From: Rhodobacterales bacterium
GTDB lineage: Bacteria; Pseudomonadota; Alphaproteobacteria; Rhodobacterales; Rhodobacteraceae
Assembly: GCA_026400325.1 (NCBI GenBank)
Contig: JAPLPF010000138.1
Coordinates: forward strand, 1-32,219
DNA length: 32,219 bases
Direction: 5' to 3'
Shown here: positions 19,801 through 29,609 of the stretch, in pieces
Layout of the letters: the number at the start of each line of letters is the position of its first letter
Position numbering within the stretch: position 1 is the first letter of the stretch
The notes under the pieces: model-generated
Databases searched by the model: none
What the model was told of the DNA's origin: nothing
The model's input: the letters and a program-made list of their open reading frames with translations, nothing else
Program-made: the position numbers and the translations under genes

Positions 19801-19960
19801 CAAGGAAATCGGCGGCCTGAAGGGCCGCCTCGACAACCCGAACTTCGCCCGCTCGGCCCCCGAGGACGGTGTGATGGAAGCGCAGTCGAACCTGGAGGCG
19901 CGGCAAGAGGAATCCGCCAAGATCAAGGCGGCCCTCACCCGTCTGTCCGACCTCGGCTGA
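16875..19960 (+). pseudogene. valS: valyl-tRNA synthetase, frame broken near 18475-18500 (-1 shift)
   Basis: Frame A 16875-18488: [49 protein letters not shown]; frame B from 18488 to 19960: [19 protein letters not shown]...[33 protein letters not shown]. Confidence 0.9.
18135..18204. repeat. intragenic nested palindromic element inside valS (REPIN-like)
   Basis: Perfect 24-bp inverted repeat GAGTCGGGGCAAGCCCCGACCTAC (18135-18158) / GTAGGTCGGGGCTTGCCCCGACTC (18181-18204), spacer gagaacgacgacggcgacgaag; each arm carries its own GTCGGGG...CCCCGAC hairpin. Confidence 0.95.
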
Positions 19961-20030
19961 TTTCATTCTGGCCGAAATATCCTCAGAGGGGTGAGGAGCG
20001 TAAGCTCCGAGGGGGGCTGAAGGCCCCCCT
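19961..20030. repeat. double-hairpin intergenic element / terminator downstream of valS
   Basis: tttcattctggccgaaatatcctc then GGAGC-GTAA-GCTCC (19995-20008) then GGGGGGC-TGAAG-GCCCCCC (20011-20029). Confidence 0.65.
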
Positions 20031-20065
20031 TGCGCCGCTGCAACCTGCCATGCCAGCCTGCAAGG

Positions 20066-21166
20066 ATGAGCCGCTTCCTGACCCCCAACGCCGCCGCCCT
20101 GCCCTCGACCGTCCCGTTCACCGGTCCCGAGGCGCTGGAGCGTCGGACAGGCGTTCCCTTTCGGGTGCGGTTGGGCGCGAATGAAAGTCTGTTCGGCCCC
20201 TCGCCCCATGCGATCGCCGCGATGCAGGCTGCGGCGGCGGACGCCTGGATGTATGGCGATCCGGAAAATCACGATCTTAAACAGGCGCTTGCGGCCCATC
20301 ACGGGGTCAGTCCGGCGCATATTGCCGTGGGACAGGGGATCGACGGCCTTCTGGGCCTGATCTGCCGGCTGACGCTAGAACCGGGTGCGGCGGTCGTCAC
20401 TTCGCTCGGGGCCTATCCGACCTTCAACTTCCATGTGGCCGGAAGTGGTGGCGCGCTGACACGGGTGCCCTACCGGGGCGATCATGAGGACCCGGAAGGG
20501 TTGCTTGACGCGGCGCGGGCCACCGGTGCGCGGCTTTTGTACTTCGCCAACCCGGACAACCCGATGGGCAGCCACCACCCGGCATCGGTGATCGAGGCGA
20601 TGGTGGCGAACCTGCCGGAAACCACGCTTCTGGTGCTGGACGAGGCCTATGCCGACCTCGCCCCGCCCGGCACGGTGCCCGACATCGCGCCGGATCATCC
20701 CCAGGTCATCCGGCTGCGGACCTTTTCCAAGGGCTACGGCCTGGCAGGCGCAAGGGTTGGCTATGCGATCACCAACCCGGACCTTGCCCTGGCCTTTGAC
20801 AAGGTGCGTGACCATTTCGGCATGGGCCGGATTTCCCAGGCCGGGGCGCTTGCGGCCCTTGCCGATCAGGACTGGCTGGATCAGGTGACGTCCCGAACGC
20901 GGCACGCCCGGGACCGGCTGACCGCGATAGCCCGCGGCAACGGGTTGCACCCCCTGCCTTCGGCCACCAACTTCGTGACGATGGATTGCGGTCGTGACGG
21001 AGAGTATTCCCGCAAGGTTCTGTCCGAGATGGGTGCGCGGGGCGTCTTCATCCGGATGCCGGGTGTAGCACCGCTTGACCGCCGCATCCGGATCAGCCTT
21101 GGCGACGATCCATCCCTTGATATCGTGGAGCAGACGCTGCCGCTGGCGCTGAAGGCCGCCGGCTGA
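20066..21166 (+). CDS. class I/II PLP-dependent aminotransferase, histidinol-phosphate aminotransferase-like
   Basis: MSRFLTPNAAALPSTVPFTGPEALERRTG; LGANESLFGPSP, YFANPDNPMGSHH, LVLDEAYADLAP, RTFSKGYGLAGARVGYA. Confidence 0.88.
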   Translation: MSRFLTPNAAALPSTVPFTGPEALERRTGVPFRVRLGANESLFGPSPHAIAAMQAAAADAWMYGDPENHDLKQALAAHHGVSPAHIAVGQGIDGLLGLICRLTLEPGAAVVTSLGAYPTFNFHVAGSGGALTRVPYRGDHEDPEGLLDAARATGARLLYFANPDNPMGSHHPASVIEAMVANLPETTLLVLDEAYADLAPPGTVPDIAPDHPQVIRLRTFSKGYGLAGARVGYAITNPDLALAFDKVRDHFGMGRISQAGALAALADQDWLDQVTSRTRHARDRLTAIARGNGLHPLPSATNFVTMDCGRDGEYSRKVLSEMGARGVFIRMPGVAPLDRRIRISLGDDPSLDIVEQTLPLALKAAG

Positions 21167-21550
21167 TCACTCGGCCGCGAGGTCGGGCTTTGCCGGGCCA
21201 ACGGCAGGGGCGCTGCCGGCCATCGGGCTGTCGGCCGGGCCAAGACGCGGGGCTTGCGCAGCTGCCATGTCCTGCAGCAAAAGCCGCGCAGACGGACCGG
21301 GATCGGCACCTGCGGCACCGATGATCCGGCGAAAGACCAGAACGTTCTGGAATGTGGTCCTGGTTCCGGTCAGGCCCACCCTTTCGTCACAGGGCAGCGC
21401 ATCGGCGCGGACATAGTCCCAGCCTTCGGCACCCAGAGTGTTCATCAGCTGGGTCAGCGCATAGGCAAAACGCTCTTCAGTGGTTTTCACCCCGCGCGCC
21501 TTTTCGCCCCGCTTCGGGGCCGGAATGACTTTGTATTCAAAACGCTGCAT
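21167..21550 (-). CDS. DUF4177-like protein
   Basis: MQRFEYKVIPAPKRGEKARGVKTTEERFAYALTQLMNTLGAEGWDYVRADALPC...VLVFRR. Confidence 0.75.
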   Translation of the reverse strand: MQRFEYKVIPAPKRGEKARGVKTTEERFAYALTQLMNTLGAEGWDYVRADALPCDERVGLTGTRTTFQNVLVFRRIIGAAGADPGPSARLLLQDMAAAQAPRLGPADSPMAGSAPAVGPAKPDLAAE

Positions 21551-21685
21551 CGGGTTTCTCCCGTGTTGATCGGGCCAAGTCATAGGGGATTGCGCGCCTT
21601 GCCGCAAATCACGCAAAGGTTTTTCCAGACGAACCGCGCCTGGCCGGCAACAGTCGGGGCAGCAACAGTCCGCACGGCACCGCCC

Positions 21686-23197
21686 TCAGATCCCCAGCTT
21701 TGCCGCGACCAAAGCGTTCACGGTCGCCGGGTTGGCCTTGCCTCCGGTTGCCTTGATCACCTGACCCACAAACCATCCCGCAAGTTTCGGGTTGGCCTTG
21801 GCCTTTTCCACCTGATCGGGGTTGGCGGCGATGATCTCGTCCACGGCTTTCTCGATGGCGCCGGTGTCGGTGACCTGCTGCATGCCCCGCGCTTGCGCCA
21901 TCGCCGCCGGGTCGCCGCCTTCGGTGTAGACGATCTCGAACAGGTCCTTGGCCATCTTGCCAGAAATGGTTCCCGCCACGATAAGATCAATGATCCCGCC
22001 CAGTTGTGCCGCCGAAACCGGGCTGTCGCCGATCTCGTGGCCTTCCTTCTTCAGCCGGCCGAACAACTCGTTGATCACCCAGTTCGCCGCCAGCTTGCCA
22101 TCGCGGCCGCGGGCCACCTCGTCGAAATAGCGCCCCGAGTCCAGTTCGGCCGTCAGCACGTTGGCGTCATAGTCGGTCAGGCCATGGTCGGCCATGAAGC
22201 GGGCCTTCTTGGCATCGGGCAGTTCCGGCATTGCGGCGGCGATACTGTCAACCCAAGGCTGCTCGATCTCCAGCGGCAGAAGGTCGGGGTCGGGGAAGTA
22301 GCGGTAATCATGCGCCTCTTCCTTGGAGCGCATCGACCGGGTCTCGCCCTTGTCGGGGTCGTAAAGCCGGGTTTCCTGCACGATCTTGCCGCCATCCTCC
22401 AGAATGGCAATCTGGCGGCGGGCTTCATAGTCGATGGCCTGGGTCATGAACCGCATCGAGTTCATGTTCTTGATCTCGCAGCGCGTGCCGAGGTGGCTGA
22501 AGTCCTGTGTGGCCTGGTACTTCTCATACTGGCCGGGCTTGCAGACCGACACGTTCACATCGGCCCGCAGGTTGCCGTTCTGCATGTTGCCGTCGCAGGT
22601 GCCCAGATAGCGCAGGATCTGGCGGAGCTTGGTCACATAGGCCGCCGCTTCTTCGGGCCCGCGAATGTCGGGGCGGCTGACGATCTCCATCAGGGCCACG
22701 CCGGTGCGGTTGAAATCAACAAAGGAAAGGGTCGGGTCCATGTCGTGGATCGACTTGCCGGCGTCCTGTTCCAGGTGGATGCGTTCGATCCGCACCAGAC
22801 GGGCCACTCCGGGGGACATCTCGACCAGCACTTCGCCCTCGCCCACGATGGGGTGGTAAAGCTGGCTGATCTGATAGCCTTGCGGCAGGTCGGGGTAGAA
22901 GTAATTCTTGCGGTCAAAGGCCGACATGAGGTTGATCTTCGCCTTCAGCCCCAGCCCGGTGCGCACTGCCTGTTCGACGCAGAATTCGTTGATGACCGGC
23001 AGCATCCCCGGCATCGCAGCATCAACAAAGGCGACGTTGGCGTTCGGTTCGGCGCCGAAGCCGGTCGAGGCGCCGGAAAAGAGCTTGGCGTTCGAGGCGA
23101 CCTGGGCGTGGATCTCCATGCCGATGACAAGTTCCCAGTCGGCCTTGGCCCCGGCGATCACCTTCGGGACAGGCGCGGTATAGGTCAGGTCAAGCAT
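21686..23197 (-). CDS. gatB: aspartyl/glutamyl-tRNA amidotransferase subunit B
   Basis: [93 protein letters not shown]. Confidence 0.97.
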   Translation of the reverse strand: MLDLTYTAPVPKVIAGAKADWELVIGMEIHAQVASNAKLFSGASTGFGAEPNANVAFVDAAMPGMLPVINEFCVEQAVRTGLGLKAKINLMSAFDRKNYFYPDLPQGYQISQLYHPIVGEGEVLVEMSPGVARLVRIERIHLEQDAGKSIHDMDPTLSFVDFNRTGVALMEIVSRPDIRGPEEAAAYVTKLRQILRYLGTCDGNMQNGNLRADVNVSVCKPGQYEKYQATQDFSHLGTRCEIKNMNSMRFMTQAIDYEARRQIAILEDGGKIVQETRLYDPDKGETRSMRSKEEAHDYRYFPDPDLLPLEIEQPWVDSIAAAMPELPDAKKARFMADHGLTDYDANVLTAELDSGRYFDEVARGRDGKLAANWVINELFGRLKKEGHEIGDSPVSAAQLGGIIDLIVAGTISGKMAKDLFEIVYTEGGDPAAMAQARGMQQVTDTGAIEKAVDEIIAANPDQVEKAKANPKLAGWFVGQVIKATGGKANPATVNALVAAKLGI

Positions 23198-23281
23198 GAT
23201 GGCTCCACGAAGCGACGGGTCATTTCCGGTCGGTTTAGGCCGGGCAGACGCGCGGGGCAAGAACCATCAGACGGTGGATGT

Positions 23282-24490
23282 TCAGGTACGGGGAACGCGG
23301 GTGAACAGACCCTCGCCACGGCGGCTGATCCGTGCGCCGCGTTTCAACGCCGGGCCGAACGCCTCGCAAAGGGCAAAGGCAAGGCCATCCGCGCCAAGGG
23401 TCCACTGGTCCAGATGCACTTCGTGCAGGCGGTTCCACAGCACGTCGGACAGCGCGGTGCGGGCTTTGGTCAACGGGTAGTTTTCCGATGGCCCGGCCTT
23501 TTCATAGCTTCGGACCATCCCGGCCAGAACGTTTGCCGCGACGTTTGCCCGGTGCTGGCAGCCGGTTGCCGCCTGATAATCTGCCAGCCCCCTGAGGAAC
23601 AACTCCAGATCAAGCGATGGCAGCATTTCCCCCAGTGTCTCGGCGGCGGACAGGTGGAAAATCGCGTATGCGGCCTTGCCGGTCACGCTGTCGGTCATCG
23701 TCGCGGCCCGACGGGCGGCCTTTTCAAAGGCCGTCAACGACCCGAACCAACCGGGAAGCATGTGGACCGCATGGGTGGCGTGGGCCATCGCATCCTCGGG
23801 GTCGAGGTCGCACCAATCTTCGAACCAGTCGCGGCACAGCGTTGCCCCATCCTCGATGCCGCCAACCAGAAGATAGCGGGTGGCAGCCAGAAGCGGCGAC
23901 ATCTGTTCGATCGGGTCGAATTCATCCAGCAGATGCTCGGCTGCATCGAAATGGGCGGCGCTTTCTTCCCACAGGTCACGCGACAACTGCCCGCGTGTCG
24001 CAAGGTCACGCTTGAAGAGCCCGATGTCGATCAGGGCCTGCGCCAGAAGATGTGCCGCGGCCGGGTCTTGCGGATGCATTTCCAGCAATGCCTCGAACCG
24101 CTTGAGTTCAAGGGCCATCGCGGGCACATCCTGCCGCTCAAGCGCGAGGATCAGACCGGCACGCGCCCCTTCGCTGATCAGAAGTGCGACCCGCCGTCCA
24201 CCCGAGGCCATCGTGCGATCCTGGTCGGCAAACCGCAGCGCATCCAGAAGGTCCGGCCACTCGCCTGCGTCGGCCATCGCCGCGTGGTCATCGCGGATGC
24301 ATTGCCATTCGGTCATCTCGGGACCCTGGCCCATGACCGCAACATCCAGCCGGCCAAGCACATCGGAGGCGGTCATTCCGTCAAGGTCAAAGCCGATGGA
24401 AACACCGACGGTCCGAAGCAAGGCGGCGGCTTCTTGCCGGCCCCTGTCGGTGCGGGTTTTCACGTGCAGCAGTGACGTTGTAATGAGCAT
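23282..24490 (-). CDS. hypothetical protein, TPR-like helical repeats
   Basis: ~400 aa ORF with helical character (ILALERQDVPAMALELKRFEALLEMHPQDPAAAHLLAQALIDIG); no family recognised with confidence. Confidence 0.7.
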   Translation of the reverse strand: MLITTSLLHVKTRTDRGRQEAAALLRTVGVSIGFDLDGMTASDVLGRLDVAVMGQGPEMTEWQCIRDDHAAMADAGEWPDLLDALRFADQDRTMASGGRRVALLISEGARAGLILALERQDVPAMALELKRFEALLEMHPQDPAAAHLLAQALIDIGLFKRDLATRGQLSRDLWEESAAHFDAAEHLLDEFDPIEQMSPLLAATRYLLVGGIEDGATLCRDWFEDWCDLDPEDAMAHATHAVHMLPGWFGSLTAFEKAARRAATMTDSVTGKAAYAIFHLSAAETLGEMLPSLDLELFLRGLADYQAATGCQHRANVAANVLAGMVRSYEKAGPSENYPLTKARTALSDVLWNRLHEVHLDQWTLGADGLAFALCEAFGPALKRGARISRRGEGLFTRVPRT

Positions 24491-24555
24491 CAACTCGTTT
24501 CCAAAGGCGGTACGCAAATACCCTTTGTCGAGTGATTATGCCAAATCAGGGCTAA

Positions 24556-25197
24556 ATGATGGAAATGCAGTGGATTTCGGATGTCGCCAGGACATGGGGA
24601 CTGGGCGCAACGCGGCTTGTCGGGGTGTGCGGGGCATGCTTCACGTTGAGCGGTTGCCTGGCAACGCAATCCAAGGATGAAATGTCCCTCGTAGCCCCCC
24701 CGATGCAGTGGGACCATCATCCCGAAGGCCTCGAATGGACCGAATCAACCCTTGTCGCAGTTTCGACCAAGGATGCACAGCTTTCGGACCGCGTTCCCGC
24801 CGATATCGAGACCTGGTGCCCCGGCTACGCCAAAGCCGATGTCGAAGAGCGCCGGGCGTTCTGGACCGGGCTTCTGTCGGCGGTGGCAAAGTACGAAAGC
24901 ACCTGGAACCCGGCCGCATCGGGCGGTGGCGGGCGCTGGATCGGGCTGATGCAGATATCACCCCGTTCGGCCGCCAACTACGGGTGTGAGGCCACATCGG
25001 CCGGTGCGCTGAAAGATGGCGAAGCCAATCTGGAATGCGCGGTCGAGATCATGTCCGAACAGGTTGGCAAGGATGGCATGGTCGCGGGGGGCGGCAACCT
25101 TGGCGTCGGCAGGGACTGGGCCCCTTTGCGCAACAATGAAAAGCGCGCCTCCATGGCGGCATGGACCCGCGAACAGCCATATTGCGAAGCTGGCTGA
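24556..25197 (+). CDS. transglycosylase SLT-domain lipoprotein
   Basis: N-terminal signal with lipobox LSGC; LLSAVAKYESTWNPAASGGGGRWIGLMQISPRSAANYGC. Confidence 0.85.
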   Translation: MMEMQWISDVARTWGLGATRLVGVCGACFTLSGCLATQSKDEMSLVAPPMQWDHHPEGLEWTESTLVAVSTKDAQLSDRVPADIETWCPGYAKADVEERRAFWTGLLSAVAKYESTWNPAASGGGGRWIGLMQISPRSAANYGCEATSAGALKDGEANLECAVEIMSEQVGKDGMVAGGGNLGVGRDWAPLRNNEKRASMAAWTREQPYCEAG

Positions 25198-25204
25198 GCC
25201 GACC

Positions 25205-27769
25205 TCACCCCGCCTTCAGCATGCGTTCCACCATTTCCTGCAGGTCCCCGCTTAACCCGGGGGCGTCCAGAACACGGCGCAACTCTGCCCGGGCAAGCTT
25301 GCGCCGCGCCGCGCCATAGCGTGGCCAGGTCTCGAACGCGGTGGACATCCGGGCGGCCGTCTGCGGGTTCAGTGGGTCAAGCCGGATCAGCCAATCTGCC
25401 ACCAGCCGGTAGCCCGCCCCCGAAAGGTGGTGAAATCCCGCATGGTTGGCCGCAAACGCCCCGATCACCGACCGGAACCGATTGGGGTTTTTCCAATCGA
25501 AATCCGGCCGTTGGCATAGCAGCTCGGTCAGCGCTGCCGCTTCGGCCGGTTCGGCATGACCGATCTGCAGGGCAAACCATTTGTCCATGACATTGGCGTC
25601 ATGGCCCCAGCGTCCGGCAAAATCCGCAAGCTCGGCTTGACCCTGACCGATCGACAACAGCGATGACAGCGCGCCGATCTCTTCGGTCATGCTTCGGGCA
25701 GCCTTGCAGGCCCTGGCCGCCAGCTTGCCGCCATCCCGCCTGGATATCAGCGCCAGCGCCGCCAGACGCAGCGCCCGTCGTCCTGCCTGCGCTGCCGATG
25801 GCGTAAAGGGCTGCCCGTCGTCCAGTGCGGCGTAAAGTCGGCCCAGCCCTTCGCCCAGCCGGATCGCCAGCGCGCCCGCCATTTCGCGCCGGGCGGCGTG
25901 AATCCGCGCCGGGTCGGGAATGCGACCCAGGGCGTGGATCGTCTGGGCCATGTCGTCCTCGCCGGGAAGGCGGAGGCACAAGGCGCGGAAGGCCGGATCA
26001 AGCGTTTCGTCAAAGGTTACCGCGGCCAGCGCGTCAAGCCAGATGGTCGCAGGGGGTGTGCCTTCCTGCACCATCTCGGCCATGACGTCCTTGGCAAGGG
26101 CGCGGCCAGCCTCCCATTTGTTGAAGGGGTCGGTGTCATGCGCCAGCAGAAAGGCGCGTTCTTCGGGCGGGGATTTGCGGTCCAGCACGACGGGTGCCGA
26201 AAACCCGCGCAGGATCGACGGCACCGGCCGCGTCGCCAGGCCGTCAAAGCGAAAGCTTTGCCTCGACTCGGTCATTTCCAGCATGATGGTCGGCACCACC
26301 TCGTCGCCGTTTGGGTTCAGAAGGCCGACCTTGATCGGAATGACCTGCGGCGCTTTCTTGCCCTCACCCGGGCGGGCCGGAGTGGTCTGGGTGAAGGTCA
26401 GGGTAAAGACGCCGTCCTGCCAATCCTCGGTCACGCGGACAACCGGGGTTCCAGCCTGAGAATACCAAAGCCGGAACTGCGTCAGGTCACGTCCGGTTGC
26501 ATCTTCGAAAACCTTTAGCCAATCCTCGATCGTTGCGGCGTCGCCGTCATGGCGGTCGAAGTAAAGGTCAAGCGCGCGCTTGTAGGAGGCATCGCCAACC
26601 AGCGATTTCAGCATCCCGATAACCTCGGCCCCCTTCTCATAGATGGTCGAGGTGTAGAAGTTGTTGATCTCGACAAAGCTTTCGGGCCGGACCGGATGGG
26701 CCAGCGGACCCGCATCCTCGCGGAACTGGCGGGCGCGAAGGGCCACGACATCCTCGATCCGTCGCACCGCCGCTGACCGCATGTCGCCGGAAAACTGGTG
26801 GTCGCGAAAGACGGTCAGCCCTTCCTTGAGGCACAGCTGGAACCAGTCGCGGCAGGTGATCCGGTTACCGGTCCAGTTGTGGAAATATTCATGCGCAACA
26901 ATGGCTTCGATTCGGGCGTAATCGTCGTCCGTCGCGGTTTCCGGGCTGGCCAGGACATAGCGGGAGTTGAAGATGTTCAGCCCCTTGTTCTCCATCGCGC
27001 CCATGTTGAAATCATCGACGGCCACGATGTTGAACACGTCGAGATCATATTCGCGGCCGTAAACCTCTTCCTCCCATTTCATCGAGCGTATCAGGCTGTC
27101 CAGCGCATAGGCGCAGCGCCCTTCATCGCCGGGGCGGACCCAGATGTTCAGCTTGACCTTGCGGCCTGAAAAGGTGCGGAACGTTCCCGACCGCGCGCGA
27201 AGATCGCCCGCGACCAGCGCGAACAGGTAGGCGGGCTTGGGCCAGGGATCGTCCCATTCGGCGAAAGCCTTGCCCTTTGCCACCGGATTGCCGTTCGACA
27301 GCAGGACCGGCTGATTGCCTTCGACCCGCACCTTGAAGCGGGCCATCACATCCGGCCTGTCGGGGTAGTAGGTGATCTTGCGAAAACCCTCTGCCTCGCA
27401 TTGGGTGCAATACATGCCTTTGGACATGTAAAGCCCCTCCAGCGCGGTGTTGGTCTCGGGGTCGATCTCGACCTCGGTCTCGATGGTGAAGGCACCGACG
27501 GGAACCAGCTTTGCCGGTATGGTCAGGCCCGTGGCGTCCGGCACGATCTTCGCTGGCCGCCCATCAATCCGAAGCGACAACAGCCGCAGGCCCTCGCCGT
27601 CCAGCCGCAAGGCGTGATGTCCGGGCCGCGCCGGATTGGGGGCAAACTGGATATGGGCAAGGACACGCGTCGCTGTTGGGGCCAGCCTGAACGTCAGCGC
27701 CACCTTCAGAACCAGATGGGTAAAGGGCTGGTAATCGGCAAGAAATACGGTCGTCGGCGCGTCGGACAT
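25205..27769 (-). CDS. pepN: aminopeptidase N (M1 family)
   Basis: MGAMENKGLNIFNSRYVLA, VAHEYFHNWTGNRITCRDWFQLCLKEGLTVFRDHQFS. Confidence 0.97.
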   Translation of the reverse strand: MSDAPTTVFLADYQPFTHLVLKVALTFRLAPTATRVLAHIQFAPNPARPGHHALRLDGEGLRLLSLRIDGRPAKIVPDATGLTIPAKLVPVGAFTIETEVEIDPETNTALEGLYMSKGMYCTQCEAEGFRKITYYPDRPDVMARFKVRVEGNQPVLLSNGNPVAKGKAFAEWDDPWPKPAYLFALVAGDLRARSGTFRTFSGRKVKLNIWVRPGDEGRCAYALDSLIRSMKWEEEVYGREYDLDVFNIVAVDDFNMGAMENKGLNIFNSRYVLASPETATDDDYARIEAIVAHEYFHNWTGNRITCRDWFQLCLKEGLTVFRDHQFSGDMRSAAVRRIEDVVALRARQFREDAGPLAHPVRPESFVEINNFYTSTIYEKGAEVIGMLKSLVGDASYKRALDLYFDRHDGDAATIEDWLKVFEDATGRDLTQFRLWYSQAGTPVVRVTEDWQDGVFTLTFTQTTPARPGEGKKAPQVIPIKVGLLNPNGDEVVPTIMLEMTESRQSFRFDGLATRPVPSILRGFSAPVVLDRKSPPEERAFLLAHDTDPFNKWEAGRALAKDVMAEMVQEGTPPATIWLDALAAVTFDETLDPAFRALCLRLPGEDDMAQTIHALGRIPDPARIHAARREMAGALAIRLGEGLGRLYAALDDGQPFTPSAAQAGRRALRLAALALISRRDGGKLAARACKAARSMTEEIGALSSLLSIGQGQAELADFAGRWGHDANVMDKWFALQIGHAEPAEAAALTELLCQRPDFDWKNPNRFRSVIGAFAANHAGFHHLSGAGYRLVADWLIRLDPLNPQTAARMSTAFETWPRYGAARRKLARAELRRVLDAPGLSGDLQEMVERMLKAG

Positions 27770-27883
27770 GCAAGGCTCCCTTTCCCGACAAGCTAAGGGG
27801 CCGGGCGGCAGGCGCAAGGGGCATGGGGACCTGTCGTCGTTTCCGGCTTTACGAATCCGCAGGCTGGGCTACATCTGTGTTCC

Positions 27884-29395
27884 ATGAATGTTCTTCTTTG
27901 GCTCAAGCGCGACCTGCGCATCAATGACCACCCTGCGCTGGTGCTGGCGTCGGGGATCGGGCCGGTTCTGCCGGTCTTTCTGGTCGAGCCTTCGCTGTGG
28001 TCCGGCCCCGATGCGTCGGCCCGGCAATGGTCTTTCGTGGCCGAAAGTCTTGCAGAACTGCGGGCCGACCTTGCGGCACGGGGCCTGCCCCTGATCGTGC
28101 GGGTCGGCGAGGCGACCGAGGTGCTGGCCACCCTGTGTCGCCGTCACCGGATCACCCGGATCGTCAGCCATGAAGAGACGGGGACCCTTGCCAGCTATGC
28201 CCGAGACAGGGCCGTCGCCGCCTGGGCACGGGCGGCAGGGGTCCAGTGGACCGAAGTGCCGCAGTCCGGTGTGGTCCGCCGTCTGGCCAGCCGCGACGGC
28301 TGGGCCGGCCAGCGTGACGCCTTCATGGCCGTGCCTGTCCTGCCGCTGCCTGCAATGACAGCCGTGCGGGATGTTGAACCCGGGCCCATCCCCCCTGCCC
28401 GCGCGCTGAAGCTTGCCGACGATCCCTGTCCCCATCGCCAGCTTGGCGGGCGTGACCGGGGGCTTGATCTTCTGGGCAGCTTCCTGACCCAGCGGGGGGA
28501 ACCCTACCGCGTGGCGATGTCCTCACCCTTGACGGGGGAACGTGCCTGTTCGCGCCTGTCGCCGCATCTGGCCTGGGGCACACTGTCGCTGCGCGAGGTG
28601 GTGCAGGCGACCGCCACCCGCCAGACTGCCTGCAAGACCGTCCGCCCCGGCGGGCGATGGGGCGGTGCACTGGCCAGCTTCCAGTCCCGCCTCACTTGGC
28701 GCGACCATTTCATCCAGAAGCTGGAGGATCAGCCATCGATCGAGACGCGCGATCTGCATCCGCTGGCTGTCACCCGGCCAAGGGACAGTGACCCCGCGCG
28801 CCTGGCGGCCTGGGCAGCAGGGGAAAGCGGCCTGCCCTTTCTGGACGCCTGCCTGCGGTATCTGCGTGCGACGGGCTGGCTGAATTTCAGGATGCGGGCC
28901 ATGGTGACATCGGTCGCGTCCTACCACCTGTGGCTGGACTGGCGGATCAGCGGCCAGCACCTGGCGCGCATGTTCACCGACTATGAACCCGGTATCCACT
29001 GGCCGCAGGTCCAGATGCAGTCGGGGACGACCGGGATCAACATTCCCCGCATCTACAACCCGGTCAAGCAAGGCCTGGATCAGGACCCGACCGGCGCCTT
29101 CACCCGCGCCTGGGTGCCGGAACTGGCGGCTGTGCCTGACGCCTTTCTGCAAGAGCCCTGGAAATGGCCCGAGGCGCGAATCCTGCTGGGTCGGCGCTAC
29201 CCCGAACCGATGATCGACGTCACGATCGCCGCCCGGCAGGCACGCGACGCGATCTGGTCTGCGCGCAAGTCGCCCGGTTTCGCCGGACCTGCGGCGGCCA
29301 TCGTCAAGAAACACGCCAGCCGCGCCGACCCACGCTTTGTCAACGACCGAACCCCGCGTCGCCGTCCAACGGCGCAACTGACACTGGACCTGTAG
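27884..29395 (+). CDS. photolyase/cryptochrome-family FAD-binding protein
   Basis: MNVLLWLKRDLRINDHPAL; FQSRLTWRDHFIQKLEDQP, GLPFLDACLRYLRATGWLNFRMRAMVTS, DYEPGIHWPQVQMQSGTTGIN. Confidence 0.93.
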   Translation: MNVLLWLKRDLRINDHPALVLASGIGPVLPVFLVEPSLWSGPDASARQWSFVAESLAELRADLAARGLPLIVRVGEATEVLATLCRRHRITRIVSHEETGTLASYARDRAVAAWARAAGVQWTEVPQSGVVRRLASRDGWAGQRDAFMAVPVLPLPAMTAVRDVEPGPIPPARALKLADDPCPHRQLGGRDRGLDLLGSFLTQRGEPYRVAMSSPLTGERACSRLSPHLAWGTLSLREVVQATATRQTACKTVRPGGRWGGALASFQSRLTWRDHFIQKLEDQPSIETRDLHPLAVTRPRDSDPARLAAWAAGESGLPFLDACLRYLRATGWLNFRMRAMVTSVASYHLWLDWRISGQHLARMFTDYEPGIHWPQVQMQSGTTGINIPRIYNPVKQGLDQDPTGAFTRAWVPELAAVPDAFLQEPWKWPEARILLGRRYPEPMIDVTIAARQARDAIWSARKSPGFAGPAAAIVKKHASRADPRFVNDRTPRRRPTAQLTLDL

Positions 29396-29560
29396 ATGCC
29401 AAGAGGGGTGAAGAAATCCGACCTGCCGCAAAAGACCTGTGCCACCTGTGGCAAGCCCTTCGTCTGGCGCAAGAAATGGGAAAAGGTCTGGGACGAGGTG
29501 CGCTATTGCTCGGACCGCTGCCGCGCCGGGCGCGGGCCGATCTCTTCGAAGAAACAGTGA
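29396..29560 (+). CDS. DUF2256-like small zinc-ribbon protein (54 aa)
   Basis: ATG directly follows the photolyase [57 protein letters not shown]; CxxC...CxxxC; shorter than the ORF-track cutoff. Confidence 0.88.
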   Translation: MPRGVKKSDLPQKTCATCGKPFVWRKKWEKVWDEVRYCSDRCRAGRGPISSKKQ

Positions 29561-29582
29561 CGGAGACTTTGAAGGCTCTTTC

Positions 29583-29604
29583 GCGGACTTTCTGAAAAGT
29601 CCGC
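29583..29604. terminator. terminator-like hairpin between convergent DUF2256 and SRPBCC genes
   Basis: GCGGACTTT-ctga-AAAGTCCGC, perfect 9-bp stem. Confidence 0.7.
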
Positions 29605-29609
29605 CTTCC

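Noticed and set aside
18386-20320. 644-aa minus-strand ORF
   Set aside because: Antisense to valS; composition typical of a GC-driven shadow ORF.
21254-24475. 1073-aa open frame on + strand
   Set aside because: Antisense to gatB and the TPR-like gene, which have convincing coding character; typical spurious long ORF in high-GC DNA.
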